NCBI RefSeq assembly: GCF_013394165.1
Contig: NZ_CP041330.1
Location: 2,968,501-3,032,500 of the forward strand
DNA: 64,000 nucleotides
From: Pseudoalteromonas sp. Scap06
GTDB lineage: Bacteria; Pseudomonadota; Gammaproteobacteria; Enterobacterales; Alteromonadaceae
Direction: 5' to 3'
Shown here: in pieces, positions 36,613-44,384 of the stretch
How the letters are laid out: every line of letters starts with the position of its first letter
Numbering within the stretch: position 1 is the first letter of the stretch
Program-made: the position numbers and the translations under genes
Notes under the pieces: generated by a model
Database searches by the model: none
Seen by the model: only the letters and a program-made list of their open reading frames with translations
Told to the model about the DNA's origin: nothing

Positions 36613-37380
36613 TTATTTTGCAAAACTTGGGTCAAGACGATACGCTTTTCGTAACATGGCAGGCCATGCTAGCTGCCCCCCAGTACTGCCGCTGTGAACA
36701 ACGTTCGCTTGATTATAAATGTTATCAATAATAGCTTGTGGTACTGCAATCGCTTCTTGTGCACTTGATTGAATAGCTAACTGTATTTCACAGGCACGTT
36801 GAAGGTCATAAAAGCGCATAAACGCATCACCAACTGTTGGCCCTACCGTTAAGCCGCCATGATTCACCAATAGCATATGGTTGGTGCTACCTAAATCTGT
36901 TTGCAGGCGTTTACGCTCATCATCATTCACCGCTAGGCCTTCATAACCATGGTATGACAGAGAGGGTAATGAAAACATCGAATACTGACTTAACGGTAAC
37001 AGCCCTTCTTTTTGTGTTGCAACTGCAATGGTTTCTTTAGTGTGTAGGTGTATTACGCAATGGGCATCCTCGCGTACTTCATGAATGGCACTGTGAATGG
37101 TGAACCCCGCAGGGTTAATATCAAATGGAGTGTCGTCAATAATGCGGCCATTTAAATCAACTTTAACTAAGTTAGATGCAGTGATCTCATCAAACGTTAA
37201 ACCGAACGCGTTTACTAAATAATGATCCGTACCCGGTAGGCGAGCAGAAAGGTGCGTATAGATTAAATCCCCCCAACGAAAATGGTCAACTAATCGATAA
37301 CATGCGGCTAAATCAACACGTAGTTGCCACTCTTGTTCTGATACTTTATTTTTTAAATCGAGCTGGGGTAAATCAAACAT
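36613..37380 (-). CDS. Class II aldolase/adducin-family protein
   Basis: About 255 residues. Zinc-site histidines in HLHTKE (His111, His113) and NHGGL (His174), with FGLTFDE in the N-terminal part. Class II aldolases cleave or epimerise phosphorylated or free sugar acids. The frame opens at 37404, but the ATG at 37380 follows AAAAGGCTTGTT. Paired with the downstream enolase-superfamily gene. Which substrate it takes cannot be read from the sequence. Confidence 0.85.
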   Translation of the reverse strand: MFDLPQLDLKNKVSEQEWQLRVDLAACYRLVDHFRWGDLIYTHLSARLPGTDHYLVNAFGLTFDEITASNLVKVDLNGRIIDDTPFDINPAGFTIHSAIHEVREDAHCVIHLHTKETIAVATQKEGLLPLSQYSMFSLPSLSYHGYEGLAVNDDERKRLQTDLGSTNHMLLVNHGGLTVGPTVGDAFMRFYDLQRACEIQLAIQSSAQEAIAVPQAIIDNIYNQANVVHSGSTGGQLAWPAMLRKAYRLDPSFAK

Positions 37381-37467
37381 AACAAGCCTTTTAAAACACA
37401 GCATAACGCTAGTAATAGTAGATGTTTAGAAGTCTAAATGAGTATTCGCATGATGGCAATCACCAAA

Positions 37468-37493
37468 TAAAAAAGCCACACAAAGGTGTGGCT
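37468..37493 (-). terminator. Terminator after the cytochrome c gene
   Basis: AGCCACAC/GTGTGGCT stem with an AAAG loop (37474-37493) and a T run on the minus strand; short T run also on the plus strand. Confidence 0.85.
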
Positions 37494-37514
37494 CTTTTAA
37501 GGTTTCGTTAGCGA

Positions 37515-37838
37515 TTATTGTACTTTTGATAGGTAATCGGCAATCGCTTCAAACTCTTCATCAGTCACAGTCGCAACCATTGCTTTCATTGCCATAGACA
37601 TACCGTTGTTACGAGCGCCTGACTTAATGTCTTTCATTTGCGCTACTAAATACTCTTTGTTTTGACCATTTAGCTTAGGGTACATCGCCATGATAGGTGC
37701 TTTACCATCTGCACCATGACATGTTTGACAGTTTTTAGCGGTATAAAGTGCAGCGCCATCAGCAGCGGCGGCTGAAAATGAAAAACTTGCGGCTAAACCA
37801 ATACCCGCGCCTAATAAAAGTGTTTTTATCTTGCTCAT
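37515..37838 (-). CDS. Periplasmic c-type cytochrome, class I
   Basis: 107 residues with a signal peptide (about 1-26) and one heme motif CQTCH (Cys37, Cys40, His41). The Met-rich stretch NNGMSMAMKAM near 78-88 supplies the distal heme ligand. Size and composition fit cytochrome c553/c5-like electron carriers. Monocistronic; redox partner unknown. Confidence 0.9.
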   Translation of the reverse strand: MSKIKTLLLGAGIGLAASFSFSAAAADGAALYTAKNCQTCHGADGKAPIMAMYPKLNGQNKEYLVAQMKDIKSGARNNGMSMAMKAMVATVTDEEFEAIADYLSKVQ

Positions 37839-38012
37839 TGTATTTACTCTTCTTTTTTACGGTTAAAAAAAACGGTTGTGATAATTGTAGTCAATAAATC
37901 TTTAAAAAGCATACGTCCTTGATAAGGTTTGACGATCAATCAGAACAAATACGTGTATCCCTCATAAAACAAATATTAGCTTGCCTTAGCTGAGCAGATA
38001 CTTAATAACACC

Positions 38013-38552
38013 TTACCAAATAAGATCGTCTGGTACTTCAAAATCAGCGTACGGATCGTCTTCGTCCTTGGCTTTGTTCTCAGGTTCAACATGAAACACA
38101 ATATACTTTTCATCAACCTCAGCCACTTTGCGTGCAGGCTCGTCTTCTAATACGTAAAACTGGCCTTCTAATACACAAATTGCTAAACGTCCGCCCGAGA
38201 GCGCCTTTTGCGTTTGCTCATTCACATCAAGGCCCTTTACTTTATTTTCATAAGTAAAGTTAAAGGTACGCTCACCACGAATTGACTCTTGATTGTGATG
38301 CTCTAAAATTTGCTTAACACGGGCTACCTGCTCACGTTGCTTTAATTCTTCTTGGCGCGTTTTGTTAAGCTCTTCGGCTTTTTGCTGCTGCTCAAGCTTG
38401 GTTTGCTGAATATGCTTTTGCAAATCATTTGGGTTGCTTGTCGCTCCCTTCTTTTGCTTTTTCTGTTGCTTGCGCTTTTCTGATTTAGCAACTTTGGCTT
38501 TATGTGATGTTGTTAAACCAGCTTGGAGCAATTGCTCTTGTAGTGACCCCAT
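38013..38552 (-). CDS. DUF2058 (YaiL-like) protein
   Basis: 179 residues, nucleoprotein-like: N-terminal MGSLQEQLLQAGLTT, a long Lys/Gln/Glu-rich charged helix (about 20-90), then a small globular C-terminal domain ending in a very acidic tail (KDEDDPYADFEVPDD). Cytoplasmic. Conserved in gammaproteobacteria without a firmly known role. Confidence 0.88.
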   Translation of the reverse strand: MGSLQEQLLQAGLTTSHKAKVAKSEKRKQQKKQKKGATSNPNDLQKHIQQTKLEQQQKAEELNKTRQEELKQREQVARVKQILEHHNQESIRGERTFNFTYENKVKGLDVNEQTQKALSGGRLAICVLEGQFYVLEDEPARKVAEVDEKYIVFHVEPENKAKDEDDPYADFEVPDDLIW

Positions 38553-38746
38553 GGCGTGTTCCCACTAAAAACGAATATTAATGCTATTTTAATCACCAAC
38601 GAGCGTAAATAACAGCGCTATTGGTATTAATCTAACAAACTACTGAAAACAAAGCATGATTTAGCGCAATAAAGGTTAATTTATGAAAACCCTAGCAGTT
38701 TTGTATATAATGCGACTCAACTAATAAGCAATGTTAACGGCAGTCA

Positions 38747-39895
38747 ATGCGCTTATCTCACTTACTCCTTTGTTCTGTTTTTATTTTTTTTGTCTTATAC
38801 GCACCACAGCCATTATTAAGTTTATTTGCCACCGAATTTAATGTAGCGCCTGCCATTGCAGGCAGCTTAATGACTGCCACTATGCTGCCTTTAGCCATTG
38901 CCCCTTTGGTGTATGGGTTGTTTCTAGCCAAGCGAAACCCATTATTAATTTTACGCATCGCAATGTTATTACTCGGTGTCGGCTGTTTATTATTTATTTA
39001 TGCCCCTAGTTTTGAGCTACTGTTACTTGTTCGGTTTTTACAAGGGCTGACTTTACCTGCCGCTTTAACCGCAATGACCAGTTATATTGGTATGAGCTAT
39101 CAAGCCGATACATTACAAAAAAATATGACTCTTTATATTGGTAGTACTATTGTCGGTGGTTATTTTGGCCGAATATTGGCTGCGCTCTTTAGCGACTTGT
39201 GGTCATGGCAAAGTTTTTATTACTTAATTGCTGCCATGTTGATAATACTCTCGCTTAGCATCCCCCATAAACGCTTTGTCCTGAGTAGCTCTAGTGAGGT
39301 GTTATCACCTTTAGATTATATGAAACAACTTAAAGAAGGCTCGGTACTTAAACTTTATGGTGCCATATTTTGTATGTTTTTTTGCTTTGCCGCATTATTA
39401 AACTACTTGCCTTTTATTTTAAAAAATACCTTTTTAATTAATAACACCCGCGACATTGGCTTAGTTTATAGTGGTTATTTAATTGGCGCGTTAGCCTCTA
39501 TTTTTACCCCGTGGTTATTAAAAAAAATGACCTCAGCTTGGCGCTTATTGGCATTGGTATTCCTGTTTTATAACCTCAGTATTGTGTTATTAATGAGTCA
39601 TTCACTGATGTTGTTTTTAATTGCATTCACACTCTTTTGTGGCGCTATGTTTGTAATTCATTCAACAGCGGCACCATTGGTTAATAAAATTAGTCACGCT
39701 CCACCGAGTGTTACTAATGGTTGTTACGTGTCATTTTATTATAGCGGTGGCGCACTAGGATCGTTATTACCTGGGGTGGTTTATCAAGCACACGGGCAAA
39801 CCGCATTTATGGCAACACTTCTTGCGGTTTGCTTATGTGGGCTGGGTCTTATTTTGTGGGCTCAGCGCGAGGGTAAAAACATCACCCGCGGCTGA
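38747..39895 (+). CDS. MFS transporter
   Basis: 382 residues, about 12 hydrophobic helices, no other domain. Short loops and an N-terminal helix directly at the start fit the drug/arabinose-efflux branch (YnfM-like). A TATAAT at 38706-38711 lies about 35 bases before the ATG. Substrate unknown. The 3' end overlaps the convergent editing-protein gene by 34 bases. Confidence 0.85.
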   Translation: MRLSHLLLCSVFIFFVLYAPQPLLSLFATEFNVAPAIAGSLMTATMLPLAIAPLVYGLFLAKRNPLLILRIAMLLLGVGCLLFIYAPSFELLLLVRFLQGLTLPAALTAMTSYIGMSYQADTLQKNMTLYIGSTIVGGYFGRILAALFSDLWSWQSFYYLIAAMLIILSLSIPHKRFVLSSSSEVLSPLDYMKQLKEGSVLKLYGAIFCMFFCFAALLNYLPFILKNTFLINNTRDIGLVYSGYLIGALASIFTPWLLKKMTSAWRLLALVFLFYNLSIVLLMSHSLMLFLIAFTLFCGAMFVIHSTAAPLVNKISHAPPSVTNGCYVSFYYSGGALGSLLPGVVYQAHGQTAFMATLLAVCLCGLGLILWAQREGKNITRG

Positions 39896-40362
39896 TGTTC
39901 AGTAAAATCAAAAAAACGCAGTAAATCAGGCTTAGTTAATAACCACGTTTGGGTGTTTTCAAATGGATGGCAATGAAATAAATCGCCAAACCAAATATCC
40001 TGATCAAGCCAAAGCGTTACATCTCGTTGCTTATCGTTCATTAAGCTGAGCATTGACACACAACCTGGTGCAACTTTTAAGTACTTAGCCAAGCGCTCAT
40101 TAGAGGCAAACCCTAAACGCGATAGCCCTTGCTGTTTAGACAACGATTTTAAATCGAGTTGTTTATCATGCGCGGTGATCACTAAAAAATGGCGCTTACC
40201 TTCGTTATCTCGCAAAAAAAGATTTTTTAAACGTGTTCCTGGGCGATTCACCATCAGCTCGTCAGCATCTAAGCTACCATGCAACGCTGGATGCTCAATC
40301 ACGTCATAGTTAATATCAAGTTGGGCTAACACCGTCGCTAATTTTTGTTTATCCGCTAACAT
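39862..40362 (-). CDS. YbaK/ProX-type aminoacyl-tRNA editing protein
   Basis: 166 residues, a free-standing editing domain. KNLFLRDNEGKRHFLV contains the conserved Lys of the prolyl-tRNA editing family, and PGCVSMLSLMND matches the later strand. These proteins hydrolyse mischarged Ala- or Cys-tRNA(Pro). The family resembles ProXp-ala. Its 3' end overlaps the MFS gene on the opposite strand by 34 bases. Two bases separate it from the lipoprotein gene downstream of the previous gene on its strand, so the two are probably co-transcribed. Confidence 0.82.
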   Translation of the reverse strand: MLADKQKLATVLAQLDINYDVIEHPALHGSLDADELMVNRPGTRLKNLFLRDNEGKRHFLVITAHDKQLDLKSLSKQQGLSRLGFASNERLAKYLKVAPGCVSMLSLMNDKQRDVTLWLDQDIWFGDLFHCHPFENTQTWLLTKPDLLRFFDFTEHQPRVMFLPSR

Positions 40363-40363
40363 A

Positions 40364-40750
40364 CTACAAACAACGCCCTCTTAATTGCACACTTAAATCT
40401 CGCCATAGCACTTCGTTTATTTCATGCTTATCTGCACAATAGTTACGTTGTGCAAGCTCTTTATTAAGAAACTCTACCGCTTGATCTTCTAATTGTAACT
40501 TAAGCACGCTCGACTCTTCAAAGTGCTCTTGTTCGGCAAAACGCTTTACATCGCTTCGGGTTAGCTTTTTATTAATATTAATTTGCTCACGGCTCTTAGC
40601 CTTTACAGAGACCACATAGGCAAAAAGCTTGTTACCTTGATCATCAACAGTGTCATAAAATTGTTGATTATTAATTTCATAGGGAGGCTCATCTACCGAG
40701 CTGGCACAGCCAAAAAGGAAAATCATGAAAACTAAAGCGTATTTTTTCAT
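40364..40750 (-). CDS. Small lipoprotein of unknown function
   Basis: 128 residues, lipobox LFGC (Cys15) followed by Ala-Ser-Ser. The mature part is charged and soluble, with a C-terminal Cys pair. No family recognised. It lies immediately upstream of the tRNA-editing gene on the same strand. Confidence 0.72.
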   Translation of the reverse strand: MKKYALVFMIFLFGCASSVDEPPYEINNQQFYDTVDDQGNKLFAYVVSVKAKSREQININKKLTRSDVKRFAEQEHFEESSVLKLQLEDQAVEFLNKELAQRNYCADKHEINEVLWRDLSVQLRGRCL

Positions 40751-40829
40751 TATGTATTGTCGTTTTAGTAAATATTGAGGCTGAGTTTAACAAAAATTAG
40801 TTAAAACGGAAAAATTTGTGAAAAAATAC

Positions 40830-40858
40830 TTGACCGAAAACGTAAAAATATTTAAAGT
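40830..40858 (+). promoter_or_regulatory. Promoter of the tRNA-Ala gene
   Basis: TTGACC (40830-40835), a 17-base spacer and TAAAGT (40853-40858), followed by a C-rich stretch (ACCCCGC) around the start point, as in stringently controlled stable-RNA promoters. About 50 bases upstream of the mature tRNA. Confidence 0.65.
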
Positions 40859-40915
40859 TCACCCCGCTTAAGACTCAGCACTTAAGCATTTACAGTACAT
40901 GTAAATTAGGAATGT

Positions 40916-40991
40916 GGGGCTATAGCTCAGCTGGGAGAGCGCCTGCCTTGCACGCAGGAGGTCAGCAGTTCGATCCTGCTTAGCTCCACCA
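40916..40991 (+). tRNA. tRNA-Ala (anticodon UGC)
   Basis: 76 nt including encoded CCA. Cloverleaf is complete: acceptor GGGGCTA/TAGCTCC, whose third pair is G-U, the alanine identity element; D arm with AGCTCAGCTGGGAGAGC; anticodon stem CCTGC/GCAGG with loop CTTGCAC and anticodon TGC at 40949-40951; T arm with GTTCGATCC. It stands alone, not in an rRNA spacer. Confidence 0.97.
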
Positions 40992-41117
40992 CTTTCCTAC
41001 CCTCTCCTTTAAGTAATATCCTTATTTTTATATTCTAAATAAACCTCTCTGTTAATAATGCTTTGTATTTTTTAATCTCTTTGTTTGCTTAAGTGTTTAA
41101 TTTTGCTAAATCGAGAT

Positions 41118-41148
41118 CAAAAATGCCGAGCAAAGCCCGGCATTTTTA
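41118..41148 (-). terminator. Terminator after proA (bidirectional)
   Basis: ATGCCG/CGGCAT stem extended by GC/GC across one mismatch, loop AAA, flanked by A run and T run (41118-41148). It closes the proBA transcript and may also stop read-through from the tRNA gene. Confidence 0.8.
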
Positions 41149-41169
41149 TTATTTATTGAGTTGGGTTAG

Positions 41170-42417
41170 TTATTCGCGAACTTGACCAACACCATTAACT
41201 AAATATTTTTCAGTGGTTAATGACTCAAGTCCCATAGGGCCATAAGCATGTAACTTAGTCGTTGCAATACCAATCTCTGCACCTAAGCCTAGTTGTGAGC
41301 CATCAGAAAAGCGTGATGACGCATTAACCATAACAACCGACGCATCAACACTACGTTGGAATAACTCTGCCGCCGCATCGTCCTTAGTACAGATAACTTC
41401 AGTATGATTTGAACCGAATTGAGCAATGTGCTCAACGGCTGCATCAAAACTTGGCACAATACGAATTGCTAACTCTAAGTCTAAGTACTCTTCACCAAAT
41501 TCGTTATCAGCAAGTACAGTGGCATTATCAAAATATTCAGCCGCTTTGGCGTCAGCATTAATTTTTACACCTTCTTGACGAAGTACAACTGCACACAGAT
41601 TTAAAAACTCATCAGCTACATCTTGGTGTACCACTAAACCCTCAAGTGCATTACATACACCAGTACGCTGAGTCTTACCATTAAGCAGTAAATTTAGTGC
41701 TACTTCTAAATCAGCATCTTTATCTACATATAAATGACAAACGCCTTTAAAATGCTGAATAACTGGGATTGTGCTGTTTTCAGTAACATAGTTAATTAGG
41801 CCTTCACCACCACGAGGGATGATTAAGTCAATGCTATCGCGTTGTTGCATCAATTCCATTAGTAAAGCACGGTCAGGATCAGGAATCACTGAAATTAGCG
41901 CAGTTGGTAGACCATGTTTTGTAAGCACGCTATGCATTACACTGGCAATGGCTTGTGAGCTTTTCAGCGCTTCTTTACCACCGCGTAAAATAACACCGTT
42001 ACCTGACTTAAAGCACAATGCACCTGCGTCAGCCGTTACATTAGGACGCGCTTCATAAATCATACATACTACGCCAAGTGGTACACGCATTTTACGAATT
42101 TTAATACCATTTGGGCGTTCAGTAATGTCACGTAACTGGCCAACAGGATCATCTAATGAAACAATCACTTCGATACCCTCAGCCATGGCTTCAATACGCT
42201 CATCATTCAATGTTAAACGGTCAATCATTGATGCTGCTAAATTATTGTCGCGTGCTGCGCTTAGGTCACTTTCATTTTCTTTGATTATAAATTCTTTTTG
42301 CTCTCTTAATGCCGCTGCCATATCGGTTAACACTTTGTTTTTAGTCTCGGTATCGAGTAAAGCAAGTGTATGTGCAGCCTTTGCTGCCTGGCGTGATATA
42401 TCCGTAATTAAACTCAT
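41170..42417 (-). CDS. proA: Gamma-glutamyl phosphate reductase
   Basis: Second enzyme of proline synthesis, reducing glutamyl-5-phosphate with NADPH. 415 residues of the aldehyde-dehydrogenase-like fold. The catalytic Cys is in QRTGVCNALEGLVV; RMRVPLGVVCMIYEARPNVT and SRFSDGSQLGLGAEIGI are also diagnostic. Its start overlaps the proB stop by four bases, so the two are translationally coupled. Confidence 0.96.
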   Translation of the reverse strand: MSLITDISRQAAKAAHTLALLDTETKNKVLTDMAAALREQKEFIIKENESDLSAARDNNLAASMIDRLTLNDERIEAMAEGIEVIVSLDDPVGQLRDITERPNGIKIRKMRVPLGVVCMIYEARPNVTADAGALCFKSGNGVILRGGKEALKSSQAIASVMHSVLTKHGLPTALISVIPDPDRALLMELMQQRDSIDLIIPRGGEGLINYVTENSTIPVIQHFKGVCHLYVDKDADLEVALNLLLNGKTQRTGVCNALEGLVVHQDVADEFLNLCAVVLRQEGVKINADAKAAEYFDNATVLADNEFGEEYLDLELAIRIVPSFDAAVEHIAQFGSNHTEVICTKDDAAAELFQRSVDASVVMVNASSRFSDGSQLGLGAEIGIATTKLHAYGPMGLESLTTEKYLVNGVGQVRE

Positions 42418-43520
42418 GACTTCTCCAATAATGCGATATCTTTTTCTGAAATAATTGGTCCAATCGAATCCTGCATTTTTTCGCTGAATTCACTCTGCTC
42501 GTTATCTGCAATAAAGTTTAACAAGCAGCTACTGTAATTTGCTGTGGCTTTAGCTAAACGCGTACCATCTTCACTGCGAACTAAGATAGTATCGCCCACA
42601 GCAAACTCGCCATGTACTTCTCTGATCTCATCGCCACGTAAGCAACCGTCTTCACCTTCTAATGAGTCATCAAATGACCCTTCAACAACGACTTCCCCCT
42701 GCTCATTGGCGGTATGTGTCATCCAGTGAATAGAATCTTGCATTGGTTTTTCATAAGGCAAGAATACGCTACCTGGGTTTTCACCGGCTAACAAGCGAGT
42801 AAAGGTTTCTTCTTTAAAGCCATTAATAATGTAAGTTGCAATACCATGTGAAGTGGCTTTCTCTGCCGCTTCAATCTTGGTTTTCATACCACCTGTACCT
42901 ACCGCACTGGTAGCACATCCTGCCATAGCATAAATAGAATCATCAATTGATTTTATTTCAGGCAATAATACGGCATCGTCATGCAGATTTGGGTTTTTAT
43001 CATACAAGCCATCTACATCAGAGAAAATCATTAATGCATCTGCATCAGCGGCTGCTGCAACCATGGCTGATAAATTATCGTTATCACCCACTTTTAAATC
43101 ATCTGTTGTTACTGCATCATTTTCATTAATGATAGGTAGCACGCCGTGTTCTAGCAATGTAAATACGGTTTCACGGATACTCTGGTAACGCTCACGGTCA
43201 CGTAAATCACCATGAGTTAATAATAGCTGTGCTGATGGAAAATCAAAGAAACGATCCCACATGGCCATCATTTCTGTTTGCCCTGCTGCAGCCATCGCTT
43301 TTTTCATTACCACTGAACGAGGTTGGTCTGATGGAAATAAATGTGAGCCAGCCGCTACAGAACCAGATGAAACTAAAATAACCTCAATTCCACGTGCGCG
43401 ACAGCGGACAATAAACTGTGCGATGGTTAATAAATAACGTGAACGACAGCCATCTTGATCGGGTGCAATTAAGGCACTGCCCACTTTAAGTACGATACGT
43501 CGCCAATTTAACTTTTGCAT
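42414..43520 (-). CDS. proB: Glutamate 5-kinase
   Basis: First, feedback-inhibited enzyme of proline synthesis, phosphorylating glutamate. 368 residues: N-terminal amino-acid kinase domain (about 5-260) with KVGSALI, SSGSVAAG and the NENDAV motif, and a C-terminal PUA domain (about 275-350). Overlaps proA by four bases. A 7-bp hairpin (43548-43566) lies in the leader. Confidence 0.96.
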   Translation of the reverse strand: MQKLNWRRIVLKVGSALIAPDQDGCRSRYLLTIAQFIVRCRARGIEVILVSSGSVAAGSHLFPSDQPRSVVMKKAMAAAGQTEMMAMWDRFFDFPSAQLLLTHGDLRDRERYQSIRETVFTLLEHGVLPIINENDAVTTDDLKVGDNDNLSAMVAAAADADALMIFSDVDGLYDKNPNLHDDAVLLPEIKSIDDSIYAMAGCATSAVGTGGMKTKIEAAEKATSHGIATYIINGFKEETFTRLLAGENPGSVFLPYEKPMQDSIHWMTHTANEQGEVVVEGSFDDSLEGEDGCLRGDEIREVHGEFAVGDTILVRSEDGTRLAKATANYSSCLLNFIADNEQSEFSEKMQDSIGPIISEKDIALLEKS

Positions 43521-44384
43521 AAGTGCTCAACTTTCCATTTAATTTGTATTCATCACATAGATGAATGAAACCAGGTCGCCATGTTTATAAACACAGCGTC
43601 GAATTTATTTATCATTGCCCACACTTTTTACACACACGTACACCGTCTCTAAAACTAGCGTTTTAAATTGAGATGCAAAAAATAAATAGTATTAACCCAA
43701 TAAATAAATCGGATCGTACTAACTAAAAAAATATAAAGTGTTGTTTATGTATCGCTGTAAAAAGCTGTGTGCGGCCTTTTTATTAACAACATACATAGAG
43801 CCTCTTAAGTCTGGTACACCAACAGATAGGGTGATGACTTAAGGACCGAGATTTAATCGCCACGATGGGGATTAAATATTGAAAGGTAATAGTTCAACTC
43901 AAACTTTTATTTATCTGCATTGAGCAAATAAACACTTTGAGCAAAACCATACCAAAGAGTACGGTAAATGATATTGTGTGTTCAAATATAACAAAACAAA
44001 GCAAAAACAATCAGTAAGAGAGTTAAGATGTTTATATCTAACATAATCTAGTATTTAAACTACAAACTTGATTAGATAACTAATTATTCGAACACGAAGT
44101 ATAATACGTTAAAGTAGCTGCTTAGATCAAGGCTAAAATTCAAGCTGAATAGGTCGACACTACTAAAGCTAGTGTTTTTTGTATTAAGTATCATGTGGTT
44201 AGACTACTATAAATATGAATTATATAGACTATAAATTTGATAACATTTTAGAAAATGACGTTAACACTAAATAAATAAGTATTATTTATTAGCTAAATTG
44301 AATTTACACGTGTATACCCACTGTACTACTGGTAGGTAACAGTTATACTTTTAAACATTATTAATATTAAGGAGTTTTTACTCT
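43521..44384. other. 864-bp gene-free region with hairpins between proB and the antiporter
   Basis: Very AT-rich and without a convincing open frame. From left to right: hairpin ATTCATC/GATGAAT in the proB leader (43548-43566); a terminator-like stem with T run at 43759-43781 (AAAAAG and CCTTTTT arms); the two-hairpin element at 43804-43877 (separate entry); the repeated motif TTGAGCAAA at about 43919-43950; then AT-rich sequence without strong structure up to the AAGGAG site in front of the antiporter gene. Confidence 0.6.
43804..43877. other. Two nested hairpins, candidate structured RNA
   Basis: First hairpin: CTTAAGTC (43804-43811) pairs with GACTTAAG (43836-43843), with an internal loop and an inner CACC/GGTG stem (43817-43820, 43830-43833). 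Second hairpin: ATTTAATC (43851-43858) pairs with GATTAAAT (43870-43877), with an inner CCA/TGG stem closing a CGA loop. The stacked stems, internal loops and GC-rich tips look like conserved RNA structure. Either strand is possible; on the plus strand it would lie in the antiporter leader. No riboswitch class was recognised. Confidence 0.45.

Noticed and set aside
40992..41169. rRNA operon or further tRNAs after tRNA-Ala
   Set aside because: Only AT-rich spacer and the proA terminator are seen.
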